Assembly (NCBI GenBank): GCA_002794775.1
Contig: NBAY01000018.1
Span: 62,001-126,000, forward strand
DNA length: 64,000 nt
Origin: Porodaedalea pini
Lineage: Eukaryota > Basidiomycota > Agaricomycetes > Hymenochaetales > Hymenochaetaceae
Direction of reading: 5' to 3'
In this document: in pieces, positions 55,053 through 64,000 of the stretch
Numbering within the stretch: position 1 is the stretch's first letter
How the letters are laid out: each line of letters opens with the position of its first letter
Notes under the pieces: model-generated
Seen by the model: only the letters and a program-made list of their open reading frames with translations
Databases searched by the model: none
What the model was told of the DNA's origin: nothing
Made by a program: the position numbers and the translations under genes

Positions 55053-57614
55053 ATGGAAGGAGAAGAGACGATCGATATCGACACGAACTATGTGAAGCAC
55101 TTTAAGGGCCACATCGCAGGCGTCTCCACGCACCTCAACGGCACAGACCACGAACGCGGGCCCTTGCGCCCGTCCTACTTCCTGTCCTACTTCCCGCCAT
55201 GCGGGTTCTGGTCCCCCACAGACAAGGACCGCTTCTTCCATGCATTGGCGGTGCACTCGAGGCTACGGCCCGACCTCATCGCTGCGGAAATACCAGGGAA
55301 GACGATGGTCGACGTCTGCGTATACCTTGACTTGCTCGCGTCTGCATATGCGAAGGAGCCAAAGAAGTGGGGAAGGTCGGCGATCCCACCTGCTATTGAG
55401 GTTTCTAACAGATGGGTCGAGTTTGAGGAGGAGAAGGCGGGTGTGATGGCTGCTATGGAGGCTACCTGGGAAGCTGAGCACCGTGAGGATAGGCGCGCGG
55501 CTGCTCTGCATGCCGAGCGGTGCGCGCTGCGCAAGCAGAGGGGCGAGCGGCCCGGAGGAGTTCGAGATAGAGAAGACGAAAAACGACGCAAGGTGGTATT
55601 GAAGGAGTTCCAGGAAAAGCAAGAAGCTGGGTGGGAGAAGGACGACTACATGGGAGAACTAGGCGCCGAGGATCTTAGGGTTATTGACAGTGTCCTACGG
55701 GAAGCTGAAGAATCATACATGGCTTCGATTCCTGCCAAAGGCTCTCATTCTCCAACTGTTGGACCGGTAGACGTGGAGAATGTTGTCTCCGATTCTATGA
55801 TTGACCCTATTCTCCTGCCCGTACCTGGTCCCTCGTCCATCCAGCCTGCCCGGTCTGATCATGCTCCTCAAGAGGCCGCCCAGGATGATTACTCTTCTTA
55901 TGTGCATGATGTTCAACATGACTTAGAACCTCAGCAGTTCACTGCTCTTCCTGTTTCTTCCTGCTTGGTCAACGGGACAGATATCAACTCTCCCGGTCCT
56001 CAGACGAATTATGTCGACAATCCAGCAGACGCCATAGTCGATCTAGCAAACCTCTCCCCAATTTCTCGCCGACGTCATCAAAAGCGTTTATACATGCGCC
56101 GCAAGCGGGCCGAACAAACTGGCAGGGTAGCCTCCGCGACTGCAACGCGACTTAAGCCCGGGCGCAAAACGAACAAGAAGCTCCAGTTCATGCTGGCGCG
56201 CCGGAAGGCTTTGGAAGAAGACGCTGACGAGAACATGGATGTTGATGAGGAGGCGAAGTTGGGCGCGGCAATGCTTACAATTCCGAATCGCGAGGAAGAT
56301 GAAAAAGAGGAGTATATCGACGTGCATGGAGGAAAAGAGGAAGTCGAAATATCACTTAGAGGTGACCAGGATGATAACTTCAGAAGGGCAAGTTCTCCGG
56401 CTGAGGGCAGACAGGAAGGAGAAGCTGCGACATTTCATCCCCATGTTGGAGGTGTCACCCCACCTTATAAAATCAGGAAGAAACTTTCTGATATGGGTTA
56501 TGACGCCGCGACGCTCGAGTCTGACGGACTAGGCCTTTTTCACCTATCAAGACTTGCAGACCTTATGAGGTGCGTTTTTTTCTTAAAAGCAGCTTAGACC
56601 CATGAATGTTTAAACTAGATATTCAGTCTTCATGCATCGTTAGGGGAAACTGAGTCCGACGCTGGAACGCGTATCTCCGCACCGCTGATCAGACTGTTGC
56701 ATGCTGAGGTCGTCTGCTTTCTGACCGATGTCATGCACCGCGCAATTACGGTACATGAGCAGGAGCGATTGTCAAAGGAGCACACGAAGGTTTGGAGGTT
56801 GCGTGAAGAGCAAGTTAGTCGTTGCTATTCTCATCTCAAGCTTTATCAGTAGTTGCTAACGCAAATATTTTGGTAGATTAAGGTGGGAACTATCCATCAG
56901 GCGCTGGAAATGTTGGGCGCTGGGCAAGATAAGAAAGAGCACCTTGGTTCGCTGGCTTCTCGAATGTCAACTCTCTGCGAATCCTTGAAGCAGTCGAAGA
57001 AAAGGCGAGCGAAAGAGAAGGCCAAAGAAGCAGTAACTGATTGCGGTGAAGGCGTAGATTCTGAGGGCCCAGACGAAGACGCCGGAAGTGACGTGGAAGG
57101 AAGTGGCGAGGAGGGGAATGACGAGGCTGGCCATAACAGCTCGGACAGTGACGAAGACGCCAGATATACCGATCAAGAACAGCAAGTTCCCATCCGTGAA
57201 GCCGAACCCACTCTCACTTTGCACCGCGAACTTTACATGCCCGTCATGTGGCACACATCTCTCGATCATCTTGATCCAGATCCATATAGGCCTTCAGAGG
57301 CGTTGCTTGTCGCAGCCAGAAATACCGATGATGCTCTGGGTGTTTCAGATGACACCGAGCTTGTTGACGTGCTCCTTGAGGAAGAGGACTTGGACGTCGC
57401 TGATTTAGTGGCTGCCAAGGAGGCGGAGGCGGAGCTTTGGGCGAGGTTTGGACCTCGCGAGACCCGGGAAGGAGCAATTGAAGAGCCTTTGCCTGAGCGA
57501 AGAGTTGTCGAACCTGTGGAGGAGAATGTGACTCGGAGGCGCATTTCCAGGAAGAAATCTACGAGGAACAGGAAGAGAATCAAAAGTAATGTATATGTTG
57601 AGGATAGCGATTAA
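55053..57614 (+). CDS. SANT/Myb-domain protein, Rrn5-like (RNA polymerase I upstream activating factor)
   Basis: Exons 55053-56569, 56627-56813 and 56877-57614 give 813 residues. The N-terminal PPCGFWSPTDKDRFFHALAV with DLIAAEIPGKT and VCVYLDLLAS (residues about 45-95) is a SANT/Myb-like unit as in yeast Rrn5. Two acidic, coiled-coil-rich regions and basic patches (SRRRHQKRLYMRRKR; RRRISRKKSTRNRKR) suggest a nuclear protein. The second exon encodes RISAPLIRLLHAEVVCFL, a helical histone-fold-like stretch. Rrn5 is part of UAF, which recruits Pol I to rDNA. The link rests on the SANT region and general layout, so it is tentative. Confidence 0.7.
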
Positions 57615-58431
57615 TCTTGAAGAGTCATGTGTACGATCTGTTTTATTTCATTGGACCATATTGATTACTACATGCACAGGTCTGTGCAGTGAGCGACTCT
57701 CAAACGTTGCAACCGGGCGGTCTAAAACGAGACGTTTGGAAGATAGCAGGAAGACTGATCTAAATTCTTTTCATATGCATGTGAAGACTGCATCACGTTC
57801 CATGTACTATAATCATCACGATGGGTCAAGCCCTGTTCTTAAGAAGGGTCAGAAGAACCGGCCCATAACAAGTGCCTGATACCAAACAAGGACTAAGTTC
57901 TCGTTGACGTGCGAGGGCTCGTACTTTGATTATTCGTATCGCGGGGGATTTATGTCGGATCGGGTCGCTATATGCGCTCCACCTGGTTATGCACAGGTTT
58001 CGATGGCTCCGCGCCTGGACCTGCTGCGCGGGGCGGTGCAGTAACCAACCCCAGTCTGATTCGTATCTATCGAGTATACAAAGGTGCGCAGCCTTGCTCT
58101 TCTGCAGGCTTAGAATAGGGAGAAGTCAGATGGGATGGCCAAAGGGAGCCAGACAAAAAGTGTACCATCGCGGTCTGAAGAGTGGCGAAAGAACCGGGAA
58201 GATAATCGATGCGGTCGCAGGTGAGATCGATTTACAGCAGTGCTAGCCACAGTTGGTAAGGGGAAAGGGGGAGGGCATGTCCTTTGTTGCGATAATGTGT
58301 CTATTTTTAGCGAGCACGTCACCCCATGCCTATATAAACTGCCGGTCCATCCCCTCTCTTTGAAACCAGACTTCCCTCTTAACTACCACTGCACCGTACT
58401 TTTTCAACACTCACTCGCATACTTGAACATA
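57615..58431. other. Intergenic region with the CipC-like gene promoter
   Basis: 817 bp. A strong TATATAAA box at 58331-58338 lies about 100 bp before the next start codon and is followed by a pyrimidine-rich leader, typical of a highly expressed fungal gene. Nothing else is supported. Confidence 0.5.
58331..58338 (+). promoter_or_regulatory. TATA box of the CipC-like gene
   Basis: TATATAAA, about 94-101 bp upstream of the ATG at 58432, followed by a CCCCTCTCTTT pyrimidine tract. Confidence 0.65.
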
Positions 58432-59099
58432 ATGGGCTGGTTCGACGGCGACTCCAACGAGGCTCAGGCCTACAATGACGTGCGTACCCGTTCTCATACA
58501 CTTGCCCCGACGATGCCGCCGCGAAGTCCAGTTGCACTAGGCGCCCGTCGGGATCGACATTGATCAACAAACCGCTCACTATTTCTTCCTTCCATGCCTT
58601 CTTCCGCGCTGCGTGTCCGCCTCGCGATGTTTCTGTATGCAGTACCAAAACACCCCGGACGAGCACAAGGCTAAGATCAGCCACGAGCTTATCGGCGGTG
58701 CCGCTGGTGAGACATCCGATCTCCTATCCTACTATCGGCTCGCATCTGACCGACTTGCACCATTAGCTTACGAGGCTGCAAAGGCCTACGAGGCGCACGT
58801 TGCGAAGAACGGCCAGCCGGCTTCGCACGCTCAGGCGAAGGAAATCCTGTATGTGCTCTGCCCGCATACACCCACCTGCTGTCGACTAATTTACATATGA
58901 TGCAGCGCTGGACTCGCGGGTGCCTTCATCGACCGCGAAGTCGAGACCAAAGGCGTGAGTACCACTTCAGACTGTCATCTATCGCTCATCGATGCTGATC
59001 GGATACGTTTCCTCGCTATAGCTCGACTTCGTCGACAGAGAGCGTGCTAAGCACGATGCGCACAAGAGACTCAACGAGCAGGTTGCCCAGGACTACTGA
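58432..59099 (+). CDS. CipC-like stress-response protein (DUF3759)
   Basis: Exons 58432-58479, 58643-58706, 58767-58848, 58906-58954 and 59022-59099 give 106 residues. Family marks are GWFDGDSNEAQAYND at the N-terminus, HKAKISHELIGGAA, YEAAKAYEAHVAKNGQPASH and AGLAGAFIDREVETKGLDFV. CipC of Aspergillus was found as a concanamycin-induced protein; members are small cytosolic helical proteins often abundant in wood- or host-associated growth, with unknown biochemistry. The first intron (163 bp) is longer than the others. Confidence 0.9.
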
Positions 59100-59356
59100 T
59101 TGCTGTCAGACGTGATTGAACATTTTCTAAGAGATAAACATGTATTTTACTTTGTGAATTTGGAGGAATCGGACGTGGCATTTTGAGCGTATCAGAATTG
59201 TCTCACCGTTCGAAACAATGCGTGCTAATGCTGTGAGTTGAGTCTAGTGCCTAAAATATCAATGATTTTCACGTGCATGCGTGGGAGAGGCGCGCCATAT
59301 ACAGTGACACTCGTCTTCCAAAGAATCCAAAACGACCAGCAGTTGACGAAAACGCT

Positions 59357-60132
59357 ATGGCAAAATCGGAAAAGAAAGAACACAAAAAGAGGAAAGAGAA
59401 CAAGGAAGAGTCTGGCGATGTCACGAACGCTGATATCTCTATGGCGGTGACCGACGTGGATGACGAGCGAGTGCGTTTCGTCCCGGTTTACTCTTTCATT
59501 TTCTTTTGGCTCGTGCTGAGAGGTTCTACTAGCCAGCGAGGAAGGTCAAGAAAGAGAAGGATGAGGTCGTTATCGACTTGAAGGAGCTGTCCCCGCTTGC
59601 ACACCCTTTGGCGGAGAGAAGGCTGTTAAAGAAGCTGCATAAAACTATCAAGAAAGGTGCGTCTTTCGTTGTCTTCATTATACGGTCGGTCACTTACAGC
59701 TGACTACCCTAAGCCTCGAAACAGAGGCAAGTAAAGAGGGGTGTGAAGGAGGTGGTAAAAGGGATTAGGAAAGGCGAGAAGGGGTGAGTCGAGCTGTGCT
59801 AATCTATTCATCGCACAAACATTTACTCAACACCTTGTCCCAGCTTGCTCGTCCTTGCAGCAGACATCACCCCCATCGATATCATCTCCCACCTACCCGT
59901 GCTCAGTGAAGACGAGCGGGTGCCCTACGTGTTCATTCCCTCAAAAGAAGAGCTCGGACACGCGAGCTCGACGAAGCGGCCGACGAGCTGCGTGATGGTG
60001 TGTCCGGACTCGAAGAAGCGGAAACGCAAGGATAAGGAGGGAGAGGCGGACGAGAAGGACGACGATTATCGGGAATTGTATGACGAGTGCTGTAGGGAGG
60101 TCGCGAAGCTGCAGGAGAAGATAGTCTTCTAG
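59357..60132 (+). CDS. NHP2: NHP2, H/ACA snoRNP protein (L7Ae family)
   Basis: Exons 59357-59470, 59533-59656, 59714-59783 and 59844-60132 give 198 residues. After a Lys/Glu-rich N-terminus comes SPLAHPLAERRLLKKLHKTI, then KQRQVKRGVKEVVKGIRKGE, LLVLAADITPIDIISHLPVL, VPYVFIPSKEELGHA and KRPTSCVMV, the L7Ae/Nhp2 fold. An acidic and Lys-rich C-terminal extension of about 50 residues is longer than in yeast. Nhp2 binds H/ACA RNAs with Cbf5, Gar1 and Nop10 in pseudouridylation of rRNA. Confidence 0.92.
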
Positions 60133-60431
60133 CATTTCTCTCTGTCTCTCCTTTCTTACTCTTTTTTCCGTAGTCTATTACTTGCTTTTATCGTGTTTGT
60201 AGTTCAACGCTACTCTTGTCGCACATGATGTTGAGGTGAAGAATTTTCAAAACTCGGATACACCGCCGTGCACTGTCATTGGCCAAGTCCTAAACTTACT
60301 TTTCCCCACGCTTTCCACGTCAATCTCACTCGAGAGCTTCGAGCAAGCTCCCGCACTGCGCAGCCTCCTCGCTCTCTCTTCTTTTCCTTCTCCTTTTCTT
60401 CGCCTCCTACTTCTTGAATATCCACCGACAA

Positions 60432-62316
60432 ATGGCAGCAGGCGCGAAGGCCAAAACGAACGTCGCCGGCGCGAACGGCGCTGCCACGAAGGGGGGCAAG
60501 GCTGCGAAGACGGCTGCGGCTCCTGCTGCTGCGCCGATACCCTCCCCTATTGCGAGCGGCACAGCGACGCCCATTGGTGAGGATATAGCGAAAGGAGGTG
60601 TCGTTCGAGCTAGCAGGCCGGACAAGACGGTGTACGACGCGGAGCAGGAGGCACTCAAGGCCAAGATCGCGGAGCTCCAGGAAAAGATGGTATACGCACT
60701 TGCACTTTCGCTTTCGCTCGTTGAGCGTCTCTAACATCGACTTAACCCTTTTCTTGTCATTTATTCTAATATCATTACAGAGCGCGATTCAGAACAAAAT
60801 CAACGCGGGCTCGAATGCGGCGGGTCCGGGTGCGGAGCGACGGACGGAGCTGCGCAGTGAATGGGACAAAATACGGCAGGAACAGGGCAAATTCAAGAAC
60901 TCGCGCGGGCAGCTTCTGGCTCAGCTCAAAACTTTGAATGAGGGTATCGCAAAGAAGGTACAGCTCGTCATTAATCTTGAGATCCCCATGATAGCTCACA
61001 TTCCTGTAGATTAAAGACTTGCAGGCTGCGAAGGGTAAAACCCAGTTCAAGTCTGTGGCAGACGTCGATGCGCACATTAAGTATGCCTATTTCTGACTCT
61101 GCAGTGTCTCGGTATTTACATGTGTTCTCAGGCAACTCGAGAAGCAGGTTGAGTCTGGAAGCATGAAACTGGTTGAAGAAAAGCGCGCTCTTGCGGAAAT
61201 CAGCTCGTGCAAGCGACTCCGGAGGACTGTGGAGAGCTTCCAAGCCGAACAGGAGTCCATCGAACGTGACCGCGCCGCAGTCGAGGAGCTGCGCAGGCAG
61301 CTAGATGACCCAGAAGCCAAAGCCGTCTCAGAACGCGCGGATTCGATCAAGGCCGAACTCGACCAGATCAAGAAGGACGGCGACGAGGTATATGCGAACC
61401 GGAACAAGTTGTACGAGGAGCGGAACGAGATCAAAGCGCAGCTCGACGAGATCTTCCACCAGAAGCGCGAGTCCGCACTCCGGTTCCGCGAGGAGAACGA
61501 CCGCTACTGGGCCAAGGTCAACGAGGACCGCACGCGCCGCGCGGAGCGTGCACGCCAGCAGCGCCAGGCGGAGGAGGAGGCGAAGAAGAAGGAGACCGCG
61601 CTGCGCCTGCTCGAGGAGGCGGAGGCGCCCGCATTTCAGGCGCAGATCGAGGACTGCCAGACGCTCATCGACTACTTTTCCGGGAAGACGAGTGGCGCGA
61701 TCCGGCTCTCGACGTCCACCGGGCCGCTCGCTGTGCGAGGCGAGGTCGCGGGCGTGCCGAAGCTCGAGCTCCGCCAGGTCGAGTCCGACACAGCTGGGCT
61801 CGTCGCGCGCAAGAAGAAGGGCGAGGACGAGGAGGCGTACTTCGTCGGCGGGAAAGGCAAGAAGGGTGGCAGGAAAGGTGGCGCGAAAGCAGCGCCGGCC
61901 GCTACGAACGGCGATACAGACACCGTGCCCTCCCCCTCGTCCTCTGGCCCTTTGAATGTTCCACTGCCAACGCTTTCCGCCTTGCTCTCCCTGTCGATCC
62001 CACCGCCGCATCCGCAGCAGATGTGCCGCGCACGATCACCGACCTGCAAACGAAGAAGGCATGGTTCGAGGCAAACCAGGCGCGTGCGACTGCCGAGAAC
62101 GTCGCCAAGGCGGAGGCGGAGATCCAGAAGCTTTTCGGCAGTAGCAGCAGCAAGGCCTCAATTGACGCCCCGCCGAACGGCAGCGGCGAGAACCCGCCAG
62201 AGCCTGCGCCGACTCCTTCGCAGGCGGAGGAACTCGATGGAGGCGTGTCCGCTGGCGAAGTTGATGTGGAGCTCGAGAATGAGGTGTCGAAGGGCGAGAT
62301 CGAGGCGACTGTTTAG
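60432..62316 (+). CDS. BFR1: BFR1-like nuclear segregation / mRNP protein, with an apparent 1-nt frameshift near the end
   Basis: Exons 60432-60689, 60781-60957, 61010-61080 and 61132-62316. The N-terminus is Ala/Gly/Lys-rich, followed by long coiled coil (EEKRALAEISSCKRL, DEVYANRNKLYEERNEI, RREERARQQRQAEEE-like). The Bfr1 tail LNVPLPTLSALLSLSIPPP is in one frame, but the expected continuation SAADVPRTITDLQTKKAWFE..QARATAENV is in another. The switch is near 62004-62010 and no GT-AG intron explains it. Bfr1 associates with polysomes and mRNPs at the ER and affects ploidy and secretion in yeast. Beyond the frameshift the intended stop is at 62314-62316. Confidence 0.82.
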
Positions 62317-63045
62317 TCGAGCGCCTGGGTGGGCGGACGAACGGACGAACGGACGGACGGATAGGGTTACTTTTGCTATCCATTTTTTTCCCTTTTACAT
62401 TACATATGCATTGCGCAAAACCTGTTACACACGATTTGCTGTACAGGACTGTCGGATCCCTACGCTCGCTTTCGACGCATGTTCAGGCTTAATGTTATCA
62501 AACGGCATTCACCACTCATTCTTTTCTTTTTATTTCTTCTCTTCTCTGCATGGTCCTTTTATCCCACCACTTTTTCAAGAGCGCACACGCGGGGTATTGG
62601 AGAGTAGGTTTTCTTTCTGATAACAATATAAGTACGAGCCAAGGGAGCGAGGTATGACAACAGATATCCGTGTCTCAGCAGACAAGCAAAAAGCACGCGA
62701 CGCAAACTCATATACAGAGGGGGTCAGAAACGAGAAAAATGAGAAATCGAAATGTCTGATCGTGAGAGCTGGAAAGGTTACAATAAGAACAGCAGACGAC
62801 GACGACAAGAGAGAAAGAGATGAAACGAAACGAAACGAAACGAAGACGAAGGAAATGACATGAGAATAACTGCGAAGCGTGCAGCTGCAGCCGTGCAACA
62901 CGGACAAGACAAATGAATCGATGTCGCAGCGTAAAGTGAGAAAGAGAGGAATAGAGTCCCGATTATAGATCACCTGGGTAAGATTATGGCCTGCGCGCGC
63001 ATGTAATCTGTCTTCACTGGAAAAACATCAACCATCTAATGGAGG
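62317..63045. other. Convergent intergenic region with simple repeats
   Basis: 729 bp between BFR1 and RFX stops. It holds GGACGAAC/GGAC repeats at about 62335-62362 and a GAAAC repeat at 62822-62844. No gene is supported. Confidence 0.55.
62822..62844. repeat. GAAAC pentanucleotide microsatellite
   Basis: About four and a half GAAAC units in the 3' intergenic region between BFR1 and the RFX gene. Confidence 0.75.
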
Positions 63046-64000
63046 TTAGGGTGCGCTCTCATCTTTGACCGGTGCGAGGCTCGACTCGGGCGACGAGTGT
63101 TGCGAGTGTTCCGACGCCGACGAGTGCACGCTCGACGCATCGTTGAGCCCGAGGTCCTGCGGCGTGAACGCAGGCACCTCGAACGCGTTTCCAGTGCTAT
63201 AGTCGCCGAACATGCCGCCATCATGCGAGACGCCCGGGTCGACAAAGCTCATTGTCATACCCGAATCGAATGCGCCCGCGTCGAGCCCGCTGCCGCCGAA
63301 TGAGTCGTGCAGTGCAGCAAGCATACTCGACGTCGTCGGCGTGTCGCTCAGAATGGGGTGCGCACCACCAGGACCGCTCGCAGTGTAATGTTCCTGGCCC
63401 TGCATCGGCGACAGCGTGAAGAACTGTTGCTGGATGACGGGTTCTACGGACGCGGCGACGGAGTTTGTCGACAACGCCACACTGCGAAGCACGTTCAATG
63501 CAATCCAGTCGCTACCAGGGGCGAAAAGAAACGTCGTCAGTAATTATCGAAGGTTCAGAGGAAAACCGCCGTACTCAAGGAACAGCTTCAGGATCTGAAA
63601 GGCGCCAAACGCCGGGTCACTACGAATAGTCTGCACAGGTAGTTCCGCGTTAGCAACCGGCCGAAACAAAGCATCAGTCAACCGAGCCCACGCACCAAGT
63701 CGCGCATAATCTGGCTGGTTACATAGCCCCAGCGGATCAAGATGCTCCGAGATGAAAGCGTCGAACGCTCCTCGACCCCAGACATGCCCGGCCCGCGGTT
63801 CCCGCCCATAAGGCGCTCGCAGACATTGTCCGCCCACGCCATGACCTCGCCGACGGGCTCTGCACTCTTCGAGAGGCTGTTGAGGAGTGCGACGAAGTCG
63901 ACCTCGAGCAACTGCACAAGGTCCTCATGCCGGCAGTTGCACACGAGTGCAGATTGGTTCCGTACAGATTCAAAGTCGATGCTCTGCCACGAGCGGCGCA
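63046..64000 (-). CDS. RFX-family transcription factor, C-terminal part (5' end outside window)
   Basis: Three exons: 64000-63696 (continues off the window), 63630-63575 and 63511-63046, with phases that agree. The first encodes WQSIDFESVRNQSALVCNC and LLEVDFVALLNSLS, then SRSILIRWGYVTSQIMRDL, continued by TIRSDPAFGAFQILKLFLDDW. These match the conserved C-terminal extension and dimerisation part of RFX1-4 and fungal Sak1/RfxA (VDFxxVQ.QA..VC; W.. .M.RDLT.RS..SFG.F). The last 140 residues are Ser/Gly/Pro-rich and end in VKDESAP. The RFX DNA-binding domain should lie upstream, outside the window. Fungal RFX proteins control cell-cycle exit, development and DNA-damage genes. Confidence 0.85.

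Noticed and set aside
62011..62620. Extension of the BFR1 frame to 62620
   Set aside because: It is Arg/Ser-rich out-of-frame translation; the family sequence continues in another frame and stops at 62316.
63544..63837. 97-codon frame overlapping the RFX gene
   Set aside because: Alternative frame that reads smoothly, but the frame giving the RFX C-terminal motifs with two phase-consistent introns is far better supported.
1..64000. tRNA, rRNA, CRISPR or bacterial operon features
   Set aside because: Reading the intergenic regions I saw no cloverleaf, rRNA or spaced-repeat array; a tRNAscan/Infernal run would be decisive.

Overview
The window is nuclear DNA of a filamentous basidiomycete, most likely an Agaricomycete. 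Genes are densely packed on both strands and split by many short GT-AG introns (about 50-70 bp). The cell wall, RFX, Rheb, Tom20, CipC and GH79/GH2 genes are of fungal type, and the transposons are a fungal LINE and a chromodomain Gypsy element. There is no operon structure. No tRNA, rRNA or CRISPR array was seen. Exon boundaries below were inferred by reading frame, splice signals and family resemblance, not from transcripts.

Layout. 1-2866: a large single-pass membrane protein (cut by the window edge) and a small unknown protein, both minus strand. 2957-9245: full-length but decayed LINE (copy 1). 9583-30937: a host gene block: GH79 glycosidase, AAA ATPase, SET-domain protein, TOM20, glutathione S-transferase-like protein, an 841-residue unknown, CLPTM1, chitin synthase, a RING protein and a Spo12-like protein. 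31079-45455: a 14.4-kb nest of transposons. It is LINE copy 2, broken by a solo LTR, by a 1.46-kb non-coding insertion and by a complete 6.2-kb Gypsy element. 46399-64000: a second host block: Rheb GTPase, beta-mannosidase (GH2) divergent from a sugar transporter, an Rrn5-like SANT protein, a CipC-like protein, NHP2, BFR1, and the C-terminal part of an RFX transcription factor.

The most interesting signals are in the transposons. Both LINE copies have clean target-site duplications (8 and 11 bp). In both cases the insertion falls exactly in the centre of a CACGTG E-box, inside the same 11-bp motif (GTCCACGTGAC, in opposite orientations). Both lie 91-142 bp upstream of the start codon of a host gene transcribed away from the LINE. 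This suggests a LINE that targets an E-box promoter motif. The Gypsy element has an 11-nt primer-binding site perfectly complementary to the predicted 5' end of its own transcript (Tf1-type self-priming). It also has a canonical -1 slippery heptamer at the gag/pol overlap and long open gag and pol frames. However, its reverse-transcriptase active site reads YLNN instead of YLDD, so it looks dead. Most premature stops in the LINE copies, and both D-to-N changes in the Gypsy RT, fit C-to-T change at CpG.

Among host genes, the beta-mannosidase and the sugar transporter share a 551-bp divergent promoter, as expected for joint use of a carbon source. The AAA ATPase has three ACGCGT (MCB) elements in its promoter. 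BFR1 carries an apparent 1-nt frameshift near its end.
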